Assembly: GCF_014646215.1 (NCBI RefSeq) | Contig: NZ_BMNA01000007.1 | Coordinates: 1 to 64,000 of the forward strand | Source of the DNA: Nakamurella endophytica | GTDB lineage: Bacteria; Actinomycetota; Actinomycetes; Mycobacteriales; Nakamurellaceae | Reading direction: 5' to 3' | Length of the DNA: 64,000 bases | Shown: positions 8,075-17,240 of the stretch, piece by piece | Layout of the letters: each line of letters begins with the position of its first letter | Position numbering within the stretch: position 1 is the first letter of the stretch | Made by a program: the position numbers and the translations under genes | The notes under the pieces: model-generated | Told to the model about the DNA's origin: nothing | What the model saw: the letters and a program-made list of their open reading frames with translations, nothing else | Databases searched by the model: none

Positions 8075-8908
8075 ATGGCCCCTGCGGTGAGCTGGCTGCA
8101 CGCCTTGGTCCTTGGACTGGTGCAGGGCCTGACTGAGTTCCTGCCCATCTCCTCCAGCGCGCACCTACGCATCACTGCAGCTCTGTTCGGCTGGGAGGAC
8201 CCGGGTGCGGCGTTCACCGCCGTCACCCAACTCGGCACGGAAAGCGCTGTGCTGTTGTACTTCCGTCGCGAGCTGTGGCAGATCGCGACGACTTGGAGTA
8301 GGTCATTGGTCAACCGAGGACTACGTAGGGACCCGTCCGCCCGGATGGGCTGGTACGTCATCGCCGGTACCGTGCCGATCGCCCTGCTGGGCGTGGCTTT
8401 CCAGGACCTCATCGAGACCCAGGCCCGTGACCTGCGGCTCATTGGCGTCAGCCTCATCGCGTTCGGGCTCGTCCTCGGCCTGGCGGACCGTGTTGCCCGG
8501 AACCAGCGATCGCTGCAGGACCTGAGTACCCGGCACGCCCTGATCTTCGGCGCCGCCCAGTCGCTCGCCCTCATTCCTGGAGTGTCCCGTTCAGGGGGCA
8601 CCATCACCGCCGGGCTGCTGCTGGGCTACCGCCGGCAAGACGCGGCCCGCTACTCCTTTCTGCTCGCGGTGCCCGCCGTTCTGGCCTCCGGCCTGCTGGA
8701 ACTGACCAAGCTTGACGACCCCGGTAGCACTCAATGGGGCCCGGTGCTCGCCGCGACACTCGTCGCGTTCCTGGTTGGCTACGCCACCATCGCCTGGCTG
8801 CTGCGCTTCGTCACCACCCACAAGTTCACCGGCTTCGTCCTCTACCGACTCAGCTTAGGCGCCTTGATCCTCGCCTTGACTGGCGCCGGCGTGCTGCAGG
8901 CCCGCTGA
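8075..8908 (+). CDS. uppP: Undecaprenyl-diphosphatase
   Basis: 277-residue BacA/UppP-type membrane phosphatase (start ATG 8075; the reading frame is open further upstream into lspA). Signature motifs QGLTEFLPISSSAHL near the N-terminus and PGVSRSGGT in the middle are intact. It dephosphorylates C55-PP to recycle the cell-wall carrier and releases inorganic phosphate outside the membrane. It is 55 bp after lspA in the same direction. In the pbr system the PbrB phosphatase is proposed to supply phosphate that precipitates exported Pb(II); this arrangement suggests the same trick. Confidence 0.93.
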   Translation: MAPAVSWLHALVLGLVQGLTEFLPISSSAHLRITAALFGWEDPGAAFTAVTQLGTESAVLLYFRRELWQIATTWSRSLVNRGLRRDPSARMGWYVIAGTVPIALLGVAFQDLIETQARDLRLIGVSLIAFGLVLGLADRVARNQRSLQDLSTRHALIFGAAQSLALIPGVSRSGGTITAGLLLGYRRQDAARYSFLLAVPAVLASGLLELTKLDDPGSTQWGPVLAATLVAFLVGYATIAWLLRFVTTHKFTGFVLYRLSLGALILALTGAGVLQAR

Positions 8909-9149
8909 CCTGTGCGGTCCCCACACGCCCAGCGCCAATGGCAAGTCGAATTCCATCCCCGGCGAGCGCACGCCGCACGGTGGGCAACTGGCGAGCTGGG
9001 CTTCGCAATGGGTGAGCCAAAACGACTGGTGCCGGTCTCGATGATGTTACCGCCGGAGGTGAGCCGCGGCGTGGCTGCCGTTGCGGCGGGGTCGCCAGCG
9101 AGCCGGCGGACGACCGGGCGGCTGCCGCAGCGGAAGGCGCGGCTCCCAG

Positions 9150-9368
9150 AAGGCCGCAGACGACGTCGCCGCGGCGTGGCTGATTTCCAGAGCCAACCGC
9201 ACCAGCTTGAACGTCGAAGGCGCGTTCCAGCACATCCTCGACGACCTCTACGCGTTCATCGCCACCGCCATCGCCGGACTGGTTGTGCTGCTGACCGGGT
9301 TCGCCCGCGCCGACGCCGCTCGCGGCGATGGTCGTGGCAGCTTGATGCTTAAGGCCGGATTGATCGGT
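9150..9368 (+). pseudogene. Remnant of a CDF (CzcD-like) zinc transporter
   Basis: The translated fragment has the CDF core pattern: ISRANRTSLNVEGAFQHIL, then DLYAFIATAIAGLVVLLTGF, then RADA. After RADA the frame breaks: the neighbouring frame gives LAAMVVAA, then the first frame resumes with LMLKAGL. No start codon context exists and both ends of the family are missing. It is a decayed fragment lying just after the metal operon. Confidence 0.7.
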
Positions 9369-9896
9369 GAGTCTGGTCGGCCGCTGTCAACAGGACCGTC
9401 TACGACGAACCGGGCGACCGCGGTGCCTCAGCAGCCCCGAGAACCGCACGCTTCGGACCGCGACGTGCGCGGAAGGCGTACAGCGGGCATTCCCGGTAGC
9501 TCAACTGCAAGGGTGTCCACGCAGCGACTCGCCGCCGATTAAGGGTCGCCGCGTCGTGGACGTGGAGCCCGTCGGCCGCGCCTTTGGCAGAAAGACTGCG
9601 GCGCCCTAACAAGGGGTGCGCGCCACCGCGTTGTCGCTGATTCTGCAGCCGACAGCTACCCGCCCGCCGTCCCCGTCAGCAACTGCGGCGCTTGGGCTAG
9701 TTGCAGGGCGCGTCCGGGTCGATGACCACGCCGATCGCTACGAAGGCGCGGTGCCCGGCGATGCTCCACGTCGCTGCTGCGGTTGGCCGGGTTCGTGCGG
9801 CGGCCAGCAGCTGTTGGGCGGGTGGGCCGGTGATGGTGGCGCAGCCACCTTCCGCCCGGCCAGGACGCGCTGCACGGCGGCGGTGACAGGGATGGG
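9369..9896. other. Gap without a supported gene
   Basis: About 530 bp between the CDF remnant and a leftward lipoprotein gene. Open frames exist because of the base composition, but none has a ribosome site plus a recognisable product. Confidence 0.4.
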
Positions 9897-10655
9897 CTAG
9901 GCCGGCGCGTCGGTGGAGGAGTACCGCGGAACCCAGGCCGCCGGCTTGGTGACGGTCACAACCGACGGCGTCCAGGCTGCGCTGGTGGGTGTCAGCTGTT
10001 GGATGTCGACGATTGTGGCGGTCAGCGCGGCGCGGCCGCGTCGTTGGGCTGCCACCATCTCGGCGGACCCGAACGCTTGGAAATCGTCGATGACCACGTG
10101 GCGGGACCGATCCTGACCGGCGTACTGCAGGACCCTGAGGCCGTCGTCGTACATGCCGTTGACGTGCGCCATGTCGATTCTGGACAAGTCGGTGCTCAGG
10201 TAGTCCTGCAGCCGTTGTCGCACCTTGGCCAGGTCGGCGCGTCCAGCGGTGAACGTGGGGATCGGTTGGCAGTACTGCCCGAGGCTGCCGGTGTCGGGGT
10301 CCGTGCGGATGACCGTGCCATCGTCTAGGACCACGAGTTCGGGCACGAGGGTGTGCAGATCCGCGCACGACCCTCCGGTGGACTGCCACCGAAGGACCAA
10401 CACCGCCGGCGCCGACGCTGCTGCCCCGACAACAGCCGTCTGCCGCGACGTGCCCGCCGAAGCGGTCGAACTCGCTTCGGACAAGGGTCGCGACTGCAAA
10501 GTGGTCGACACAGCCGCGCCGGGCGACGACACCGGTGCCGAGCGGCCAACAACGGTGCCGACGTCGCGGGCGGAGCCAGAGCTGGTTGAACAGCTCACCA
10601 GCAGGCAACCCAACACGGCGGCGAGCGTCACCAACCCATGCCTACGGCCGGTCAT
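9897..10655 (-). CDS. Predicted lipoprotein of unknown function
   Basis: 252 residues starting MTGRRHG. A short hydrophobic signal ends in the lipobox LVSC near residue 22, so the mature protein is expected to be lipid-anchored on the outer face of the membrane. A Ser/Ala/Thr-rich linker (to about residue 75) precedes a globular domain containing LRWQSTGGSCADLH, VVLDDGTVIRTDP and DIQQLTPTS. This resembles the beta-rich domains of other actinobacterial lipoproteins, but I cannot name the family. The 11756 and 15975 genes are also lipoproteins with similar linkers. Confidence 0.75.
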   Translation of the reverse strand: MTGRRHGLVTLAAVLGCLLVSCSTSSGSARDVGTVVGRSAPVSSPGAAVSTTLQSRPLSEASSTASAGTSRQTAVVGAAASAPAVLVLRWQSTGGSCADLHTLVPELVVLDDGTVIRTDPDTGSLGQYCQPIPTFTAGRADLAKVRQRLQDYLSTDLSRIDMAHVNGMYDDGLRVLQYAGQDRSRHVVIDDFQAFGSAEMVAAQRRGRAALTATIVDIQQLTPTSAAWTPSVVTVTKPAAWVPRYSSTDAPA

Positions 10656-11111
10656 ACCGTGCTGCCCACCACCTCGTGCATCGCCAAGACCCGTCCAACC
10701 TCAGACGTGCGTCGCCAACCCAATGGTTGCTTTTAAGACCCCGCCTCGCCCAGGACGGCTTTGTCACAGCCTTCGGACGGCGTGACGCCGGTTGAAATCG
10801 CGACGCTCACCCGTCAGCCCCCGGCTAGCAGCCGTTTCGTCCGGCCACCTTGCACACCGGCAGGTCTCGCTTGCCGGGAAGGTGTGACCATGGGGTGCCG
10901 CGTCATGCACGACAACGCGAGCCGCCGCGCCGGTGGCGGTGCCGCACCACTGGTCACTGTGGCGCAAGATAGACGACCGGTCTCCAGCGTGGATTCGCAG
11001 CGATGTTGCGGCCCAATCGCGCGGCCACGCCCGGGTGAACGGGTCCACGCACGGACTTCGCCGGGATGCTTTCGCCACGTCGGTCGCGGCACTTGTCGAT
11101 GATCAGTTCCC
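10656..11111. other. Gap without a clear gene
   Basis: About 455 bp between divergent genes. A short rightward open frame (10933-11115) ends in an ATGA overlap with the next gene, but it has no recognisable product or start context. The region must hold the promoters for the flanking genes. Confidence 0.35.
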
Positions 11112-11621
11112 ATGAGCCCTCGACACGGCCGTTCATTGCGATGGGGGTGGTGGCTGCTCGTCGCAGCGTGGGTCACCGTTTCCGTCTATGCGGCTGTGGC
11201 CGCGGTCGAGCCGGTCATCATCGAGCTCGACGACCTGGGGGCGGACCCGGTCGACTGCGGATCCGCGCTGTTCGCCGCAGCGCACCGCCCCCCGGCCTGC
11301 ACGCCCGCCGCGATAGCTTCTCAGCTGAACGAGACTCGCACGCTGCTGGTGTTGTCGGCGGTGCTGCTCGCCGGCGTCGTCGCTGTTCTTCTACGCCGGC
11401 GTCGCTCCCGGCTGACGCCCACAGCCTGCAGCCAGCCGCCGACCCCAGAGACCGCTCGGGGTCGACAGCGACCATCGTGCCCAGCCGCGACAATCATCGA
11501 TCTCCAGCGTTTGCAGCGCCTGAGCGCCTCCAACACTCCGCCACCGTCGGCCAACCGTGAGGACCCCGTGACCACAGCACACCGCCGCGGTCCTGTTCCG
11601 TATGCAGGCCTGTCGACGTAG
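11112..11621 (+). CDS. Hypothetical two-helix membrane protein
   Basis: 169 residues. The first helix (WGWWLLVAAWVTVSVYAAVAA) follows a basic N-terminus. An extracytoplasmic loop of about 55 residues contains two cysteines (VDCGSALFAA and PPACTPAAI) that could form a disulfide. A second helix (LLVLSAVLLAGVVAVLL) is followed by RRRRSR and a low-complexity cytoplasmic tail. This two-helix layout with a disulfide loop is common among actinobacterial envelope proteins of unknown role. The last ~60 residues look unstructured, so the true stop may reflect sequence drift. Confidence 0.55.
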   Translation: MSPRHGRSLRWGWWLLVAAWVTVSVYAAVAAVEPVIIELDDLGADPVDCGSALFAAAHRPPACTPAAIASQLNETRTLLVLSAVLLAGVVAVLLRRRRSRLTPTACSQPPTPETARGRQRPSCPAATIIDLQRLQRLSASNTPPPSANREDPVTTAHRRGPVPYAGLST

Positions 11622-11755
11622 GCGGTCAGTGGTTCCGTCGCCTGGGCGGCGCTTGCTTTCCCGGGCCACGGCAGACCGCATCAGATAGTGGCTGAGCCGG
11701 TGGGAACGGTTCGAGGTGACCACCCCGGCGGTGCCCAGAACAGCCCCGGGTGTGG

Positions 11756-12604
11756 CTAACGGTCGGGTGGAACGATCGTGCGGGTGCCGATCGCAGCGCC
11801 GGTGCGGTCGTAGGCGGTCACGACCAGCCTCTTGTCGACGTCTGGGTCGCCCACGACCGCGACGAAGCTTCGCCAGCCGTGGCCAAGGCTGGTGCCCGGG
11901 TAGCTGCCGAGCACCTGTCTGGGCGGGCGGCCGCCGCCGAACGCGAAGCGAAGGGCGGCGACATCCGACGGCACGGCACCCCAAACATAGTTCTCACCGC
12001 CCACGCTGCGCGGATGCGGCGGCGACGCCTGCAGACGCACGTAGGGCAACGGGCCCTCTCCCGGCGGGATGGCCTCGACCGGCTCGAGGCTGCCCCAGTT
12101 GGTGCGGCACAGGACACCGCGACCCGGGACGCCACCGGCGGTGAAAATCGAGATCACCGGGTGGCGGTCGCCGCCGGCATACATGAACGGCAGCGCCGCC
12201 ACATCGCTGGATCGGTGCTGGCAGGCAACTGTCGGCCGTGGCACCGTCGGAACCGATCCGGATTGACTACCGGACTGCGTGGTTGCCGCCGTGCGGCTGA
12301 TACGACTGTCCGGTGCGGAAGTCGCTGCCGTCCGCGGCGGCACCGCGTGCGCTGTGCCGTCCGAGGTGGCACTACCGGTGGTCGCGCCGGTTGGAGCGCG
12401 TGATGCGCCACCAAGTTGAGACGCCGTCTCGTCCGGCGTTGTCGATGCTGCAGCGCTGCCGAATTGACCGGTCCGCTCCAAGGGCAGGGCGGTCGGCGAT
12501 GCGGACGTGCACCCCGACAGCAGGACGGCTACCGCGACGGCGGCAGCCGCGACCAAACGGGGCATCACCGGCGACGAGGACATGCCGACCATCTCCCGAA
12601 CCAT
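11756..12604 (-). CDS. Predicted lipoprotein of unknown function
   Basis: Up to 282 residues (MVREMVGMSSS or a downstream Met). A hydrophobic stretch (LVAAAAVAVAVLLSGC) ends in the lipobox LSGC near residue 32. A Ser/Thr/Ala-rich linker to about residue 115 precedes a globular domain with CQHRSSDVAALPFMYAG, VLCRTNWGS and a C-terminal segment DKRLVVTAYDRTG typical of a beta strand pair. I do not recognise the family. It is probably anchored outside the membrane and reads leftward toward the gene at 11112. Confidence 0.72.
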   Translation of the reverse strand: MVREMVGMSSSPVMPRLVAAAAVAVAVLLSGCTSASPTALPLERTGQFGSAAASTTPDETASQLGGASRAPTGATTGSATSDGTAHAVPPRTAATSAPDSRISRTAATTQSGSQSGSVPTVPRPTVACQHRSSDVAALPFMYAGGDRHPVISIFTAGGVPGRGVLCRTNWGSLEPVEAIPPGEGPLPYVRLQASPPHPRSVGGENYVWGAVPSDVAALRFAFGGGRPPRQVLGSYPGTSLGHGWRSFVAVVGDPDVDKRLVVTAYDRTGAAIGTRTIVPPDR

Positions 12605-12855
12605 CTCGACGTCACGACTTGGGGACGGGACGGATTGAAGGCGCGCGCCCGTTGCTCGCTCGCGGCTCGAACTGCGGCTGCACAGACATTCCAGGGCGAG
12701 GATTCTGATCTGTGCCCATTCGGACGAGCGCTGCCCGAGGACATCCGGTCGCCGCCTGGCGTCTGACGCCGGAACGGGTATGCCGTCACCTAGAGTCGGT
12801 TGCCGGTCGATTATGGCTTGACGAGCCGGTAGGACTTCCAGACACGACAGGTCTG

Positions 12856-13923
12856 CTACACCCGTCTCCCTTGCTCGAGCAGCTGCTTGGTGCGGGCCTC
12901 CAGTTCGGCGATGCGGGTGTCCATGTCGTCCAGGGCGTCACCGAGGTGGGCGAGCTGTTCGCGGGCGGCATGGCGTTGGTGGATGCCGTGTTGCCACTGC
13001 TGAATGTCGTAGGTCAGCGTGGGCGCCAGGACGTCGTCGGTGAACTCGATGGGTCGCTGTCCGCTGACCGGTGGCGGGATGTCGCGGTGCGGCTGGTCGT
13101 CGCCGGCGGCAGCCTGTCGAGCAAGGCGGGAGATGGACTGGCGGGACAGGCCGGCCGGTCTGTCTAGGGGTGTCCAGCCGTGTTGGTCGATCGGCGGGAG
13201 CAGCGGCACTCCGTCTCCGGTCCAGTCGGGTGGGCGAGGGCTGAAGCAGTTGTGCGGGGCGCCGAAGTACAGCGGGTCGGCGTCGTGCAGCACTTGCGCG
13301 ACCTGCCGGGTGCCGCGGGTGGCTTCGAGGTAGAGCAGGTCCATCCAGGCGGTGACGGCGCAGGCCGGGCACACCCACGCCTGCTCGGTGGCAGCTAGCT
13401 GGACGTCGCCGGCGGGGGTGGTGATGGTGGCGGCGCCGCGGCTGATGGTGATGTCGGCGCCGGTGAGCTGGGCAAGGTGGCGGTAGGGGATGTCAGCGGC
13501 GGCCAGGACAAGAAGGAGCCGGTCGCGGCGGCCGAACCAGCCGCGGGTCCAGCCGCTAGCCGGGAGCCGACGCAGCGCCGTGTCGACGGCGGCCGGGTCG
13601 AGCGGCCGGCGCACCGGCCGGGCGGGACGGCCACGGACCAGGTCCCGGATGGCGTCGTGCCGGCTGGGCGGCGGGTGGCCGGCGGCGCGGTGGTGATGGT
13701 CGATCGCGGTCAGCCGTCGCCGTTGGGTGGCTGGCGCGGCCGGGCAGGCGACCAGGAATGCGTGCACGGTTGCCGTGTCGCCGGGCAAGCCGGTATGGCC
13801 GGTGGTGGCGCACCAGTCCACGAACAGCCGCCACTCGGCCGCGTACCGACCCCCTCCGGCGTCACCCTCGCTCGCGGCGGATTGTCGGTCGGTGGTAGGC
13901 GGATCGGTTTCGGTGGCCACCAT
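12856..13923 (-). CDS. Catalytically degenerate tyrosine-recombinase-like partner
   Basis: 355 residues starting with the ATG that directly follows the upstream integrase stop (TGAATG), so the two are translationally coupled. The N-terminus resembles a core-binding domain (YAAEWRLFVDWCATTGHTGL). The region aligning with the recombinase catalytic start (GRRDRLLLVLAAADIPYRHL) has no ARRSEL-type catalytic arginine, and no HxxR...Y ending is present. A CPAC pair near residue 190 (WVCPACAVTAW) suggests a zinc site. The C-terminus ends in a predicted coiled coil (HLGDALDDMDTRIAELEART). It is likely a DNA-binding or accessory subunit of the neighbouring recombinase. Confidence 0.7.
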   Translation of the reverse strand: MVATETDPPTTDRQSAASEGDAGGGRYAAEWRLFVDWCATTGHTGLPGDTATVHAFLVACPAAPATQRRRLTAIDHHHRAAGHPPPSRHDAIRDLVRGRPARPVRRPLDPAAVDTALRRLPASGWTRGWFGRRDRLLLVLAAADIPYRHLAQLTGADITISRGAATITTPAGDVQLAATEQAWVCPACAVTAWMDLLYLEATRGTRQVAQVLHDADPLYFGAPHNCFSPRPPDWTGDGVPLLPPIDQHGWTPLDRPAGLSRQSISRLARQAAAGDDQPHRDIPPPVSGQRPIEFTDDVLAPTLTYDIQQWQHGIHQRHAAREQLAHLGDALDDMDTRIAELEARTKQLLEQGRRV

Positions 13924-15126
13924 TCACAGCCCCAGCTTGGTGACGGCGTTGCCGACCAAGGGCGCGTGTTCGCGGGCGTAGGTCTCCAGGATGGTGGGGT
14001 TGCGGTGCCCTGTTTGCCGCATGATGGCGTGGGCGTCGGCGCCTTGTCGGAAGGCTTCGGTGACGAACCCGGACCGCAGGCTGTGGCCGCCGAGCTTGGC
14101 GATCTGGGCGTCGGTGTAGCCGGCGGCGGCGGCGCGTCGGGCGAGGACTTCGTTGACCGCCTGACCGGACATGCCGCGGCCGCTGAGGGCGCCGGTCTTG
14201 TGAACGGTCGGGAACAGCGGCGCGGTCGGGTCGGTCGGTGCGGGGAGGTCGACGCGGCAGACGTGGCCGTCGACGCCGGGGTCGCCAGCCTGTTGGAAGA
14301 GGGCGGCCATCACCGGCCGCCGCTGCTCTGCCGGCGACAGGTCGGCGGCGGTGTCGAGGAGTTGCCGCCAGCGGGTGTAGGCGCACGGCGGGCAGGTCTG
14401 GGGGTCCCTGCCGTACGGGACGGCCTTGACCGTGCCGCGGGCTTCCTGGTCGGTCTTGGACTTCCGGACGGTGATGTGCAGCCCGTCCACCCGATGCACC
14501 GCCACATCGCCCACAGTCAGGCCGACGAGCTCCGACCGTCGGGCGGCGGTGGCGAACCCGAGCAGCAAGAGGGCGGCGTCGCGGCGGGCGATCACCCCGG
14601 CCGGCCACTGGTGAAACGCCAGCCGCAACGTCTCCAGCAGCTGCCGGATGTCCTCGAGCAGCAGCGGCGCCCGCCGGGCCGGCGGCGTCGCCCGGCCGCG
14701 GCGGATCCCGGCCAGCGCCCGCCGCACGACCTCCGCGCGGCCGGGTGCGTCCAGGCCGGCGGCGGTGTGGAACTGGTTGATCGACGAGACCCACCTGGCG
14801 AGGGTGGCCGGGCTGTACCGCCACCGCGTCCCGGACCCCGACTCCCCCACCTTCGGCGGCCGCTGCTCCCCCGCGGCCTCCGTGACGTAGGCCGCGACAG
14901 TCAGCGGGTGCGCCGGCAGGCTGGCCTGCCCCTGCTCGTGGCACCACCGTTCGAACCGCGCCCAGTCCGACCGGTACGCCGCCTTCGTCGCCAGCGCCGT
15001 CGACGCCTCCACCGCCGCCCACACCCGGCGGACGGCGTCCGCACCCAACTCCTGCGCCGGGGCGGGTTGCTCGCTGACCGCGGCACCGGCGTCGAGGTCG
15101 ACCTGCCGCTCCCCCGCCAACGGCAT
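13924..15126 (-). CDS. Tyrosine recombinase / phage-type integrase
   Basis: About 400 residues from an ATG at 15126; longer frames to 15276 overlap the divergent gene. The N-terminal SAM-like core-binding domain contains ATKAAYRSDWARFERWC. The catalytic domain shows Arg (ATAARRSELVGL), Lys (RKSKTDQEA), HSLRSGF, GHRN and the nucleophile Tyr in ILETYAREH, so it looks active. The sequence also has a CPPC pair (DPQTCPPCAYTRW) matching the CPAC of its partner. It is coupled to the degenerate partner downstream. It probably catalyses integration or excision of an element in this region. Confidence 0.88.
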   Translation of the reverse strand: MPLAGERQVDLDAGAAVSEQPAPAQELGADAVRRVWAAVEASTALATKAAYRSDWARFERWCHEQGQASLPAHPLTVAAYVTEAAGEQRPPKVGESGSGTRWRYSPATLARWVSSINQFHTAAGLDAPGRAEVVRRALAGIRRGRATPPARRAPLLLEDIRQLLETLRLAFHQWPAGVIARRDAALLLLGFATAARRSELVGLTVGDVAVHRVDGLHITVRKSKTDQEARGTVKAVPYGRDPQTCPPCAYTRWRQLLDTAADLSPAEQRRPVMAALFQQAGDPGVDGHVCRVDLPAPTDPTAPLFPTVHKTGALSGRGMSGQAVNEVLARRAAAAGYTDAQIAKLGGHSLRSGFVTEAFRQGADAHAIMRQTGHRNPTILETYAREHAPLVGNAVTKLGL

Positions 15127-15265
15127 CAGCCGAGCCGCTGCCGGGGCGTTGCGGCGTCGGAACGTTGCAACGCTCCGACGGCCGGCTCGGGCTGCTCCGA
15201 ACTCGACAGAGTGATCGACACGGCGCTCATGCCGCGGCCCCCGAAGTCGGGCATACCGTGCAGCC

Positions 15266-15709
15266 GTGACGACCACCGACTCGACGACCTACCGCCCGTG
15301 GTGGGTGGTCAGCGGATGCCGGACCGGAGCGGTCTGGTGGCTGGTACTTGGCCTGACCGGGGTGACACCCCTGCTGACGCTGTGGCGGTGGAACCTCGCA
15401 GTCACGGTGCTCGCTGTGGCCGGTGCCGCGTGCATCGCCGCCGGTTCGATCGCTTGGTGGGCCCTGAATCGTCGTGCACCCGCTGCGTCGCAGCCGCCGG
15501 TGTCCACGGAGCTGAAGGTCATCACCGTTGGATCCATCGTTGCGCTCCCCGTGGGAACGATCGGGTGGTTCGTCACCCACGACAGCGGCTGGCTCTTCGT
15601 CGCACAGATCGCAAGCATCGGGATGGCCGCCCGGTGGAGTGAGCGCGGTTGGCAACCGCGCCGGCCCCGCGTCAGTCCGTGGCAACGCCGGCCCGCCTCC
15701 CGGAGCTGA
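15266..15709 (+). CDS. Hypothetical small polytopic membrane protein
   Basis: 147 residues starting GTG at 15266. Hydrophobic segments near residues 16-35, 40-66 and 85-120 indicate three to four transmembrane helices (GAVWWLVLGLTGVTPLLTLW, TVLAVAGAACIAAGSIAWW, VGSIVALPVGTIGWFV), with a basic C-terminal tail. It is divergent from the integrase, sharing the promoter gap. No family is recognised. Confidence 0.6.
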   Translation: MTTTDSTTYRPWWVVSGCRTGAVWWLVLGLTGVTPLLTLWRWNLAVTVLAVAGAACIAAGSIAWWALNRRAPAASQPPVSTELKVITVGSIVALPVGTIGWFVTHDSGWLFVAQIASIGMAARWSERGWQPRRPRVSPWQRRPASRS

Positions 15710-15830
15710 CTGTGCTGCAACCGCCGCTCGACCGGCCACCCGCTCCCCTCCCCCACCGCTGATCCGCCCAGTTCACCGGCAGCGCCGTCCCAGCCCGCTC
15801 AGTGCGGACGGGATCTTGAGCTGTGACTTG

Positions 15831-15873
15831 CTGGGCTATTCGGCGCAGTCTCGCAGAATTATTCGGCGTAGTC
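15831..15873 (+). repeat. Left-end transposase-binding repeats
   Basis: Two direct copies of TATTCGGCG(C/T)AGTC at 15837-15850 and 15860-15873, 23 bp apart. The first extends outward as GCTGGGCTATTCGGCG, closely matching the right end in inverted orientation. Confidence 0.55.
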
Positions 15874-15974
15874 CGTGTGCCGTGCCGCGGTGGTTCAGTC
15901 GGTCCGGGGGTCGAGGTCGGCGATGGCACTGCCTTCGGGACCGCAGTGCACTTGTCTTTGTGGTCCTGGCGCTG

Positions 15975-17162
15975 TCAGCGGTAGGCGATGGTTGGGATGA
16001 GGCGTCGGAAGGTGGTTTCGGCGGGCGCGGTTACGGGGCCGGCGAAGCATGCCGTGAGCTGGATTGGGTAGAAGCGCCCGGTGCGGTCGCCGGGGACCAG
16101 GACGTGGATCTGGCGTTGGGCGCCGACGACTTGGCAGTCGTCTTGGGCTGCGGTCTCGGTGATGGAGGCGGGTCGGCCGGCGACGGTGCTGTTGGGGTGG
16201 AGCGGCGGTTTACGGGAGGCGGGGCCGTCGGCGCCGCCGAGGATGATCAGGACACCGTCGGCGGTCAGTCGGGTTAGCGGTTGTGCGCAGTCGGTTTCGA
16301 TGCCGTCGGGCACCTTGATGGTGGTGCACGGTTGGTGGAGCGGGTCGGTGCTGAGGTAGCCGACCACGGTTGAGAGGGATCCGGCGACGACGTACGGGTA
16401 GAGCCGCCAGGTGGGTGGGTGTTGGAAGTAGATGCCGTTGACGACCGCGGCTGGCCACTGGGCGGGGTTGGCGGCTGCAGCGCCGCTGGGCGGCGCAAGT
16501 TGCGGCCAGTAGCGGGCGAGGCGGGCGAGTCCGGTGTTCTTGAAGGTCATGTGAGCGGTGGTGGTGGTGAGCGTCAGGGTTGTCGCGGTTCGCTGGTAGT
16601 GGATGGGTGCGGCGTCGAAAGCGACATCCAAAGCGTCGGGGTCATGACCTTGGGTCGACGGTGGGCAGCCGCGGGCCAGGCTGTCGATGAGCGGCCCAAG
16701 TTGCAGGGCGGAGGGTGGTGAGTCGGTGCGGTAGCTGTAGAGGCGGCCGCCGCAGCCGGTCCCCAGAGCCAGGTAGGTATCGGTGAACTCGATGGTCACG
16801 TCCGGGTAGGCCGTGCTGGCTGGCCGGTTGTCCGCCGTGCGAAGTGAGGACAGGTGCCAGCTGATGCCGCCGAGCCGGCCAGCGACGGTGGTCCGGGCAG
16901 CGGTGGTGGTTGTTGGAAGCGTCGGTGTAGCAGGCACGGCCGTCGTTGTCATGCCGGTCGTGGGCACGGCCGTGGGCCTGGTGCTGTCCGGCGTTGACGA
17001 AGCGGGCTTCGGCGGCGCCGGCTCGGCTCGGGTGGTTGAGGATGTGACCTGCGCAGCGGACGCGGATGAGTTGGCCGGCGAGGTGGTGCTTCGACAGCCG
17101 ACGGACAGTAAGAGGGCCGCCAGCAGCACGACGGCGCTGGTTGATCGTCGCCCTGCCCTCAT
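15975..17162 (-). CDS. Predicted lipoprotein with an N-terminal META/HslJ-like domain
   Basis: 395 residues. The signal peptide ends in lipobox SVGC near residue 23 and is followed by a Thr/Pro/Ala-rich linker to about residue 90. A META-like domain follows: GGISWHLSSL at its start, VTIEFTDTYLALGTGCGG at its core, then LTLTTTTAHMTF. The C-terminal half is a second domain of unknown type (WRLYPYVVAGSLSTVVG, PCTTIKVPDGIETDC). META domains occur in envelope stress proteins. It lies inside the inferred transposon boundaries, so it may be a passenger gene. Confidence 0.7.
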   Translation of the reverse strand: MRAGRRSTSAVVLLAALLLSVGCRSTTSPANSSASAAQVTSSTTRAEPAPPKPASSTPDSTRPTAVPTTGMTTTAVPATPTLPTTTTAARTTVAGRLGGISWHLSSLRTADNRPASTAYPDVTIEFTDTYLALGTGCGGRLYSYRTDSPPSALQLGPLIDSLARGCPPSTQGHDPDALDVAFDAAPIHYQRTATTLTLTTTTAHMTFKNTGLARLARYWPQLAPPSGAAAANPAQWPAAVVNGIYFQHPPTWRLYPYVVAGSLSTVVGYLSTDPLHQPCTTIKVPDGIETDCAQPLTRLTADGVLIILGGADGPASRKPPLHPNSTVAGRPASITETAAQDDCQVVGAQRQIHVLVPGDRTGRFYPIQLTACFAGPVTAPAETTFRRLIPTIAYR

Positions 17163-17240
17163 GTGTCCCCCTGGTGCTGGTCCTGATCGTGGACGGCCGT
17201 TGGTGGCTTGGTCGTTGCAAGCAGCGCGCCGCGGGGGCCG

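Noticed and set aside
9697..10608. Longer minus-strand frame overlapping the lipoprotein gene at 9897
   Set aside because: No signal peptide or domain, Arg-rich translation; the lipoprotein frame has a lipobox and better composition.
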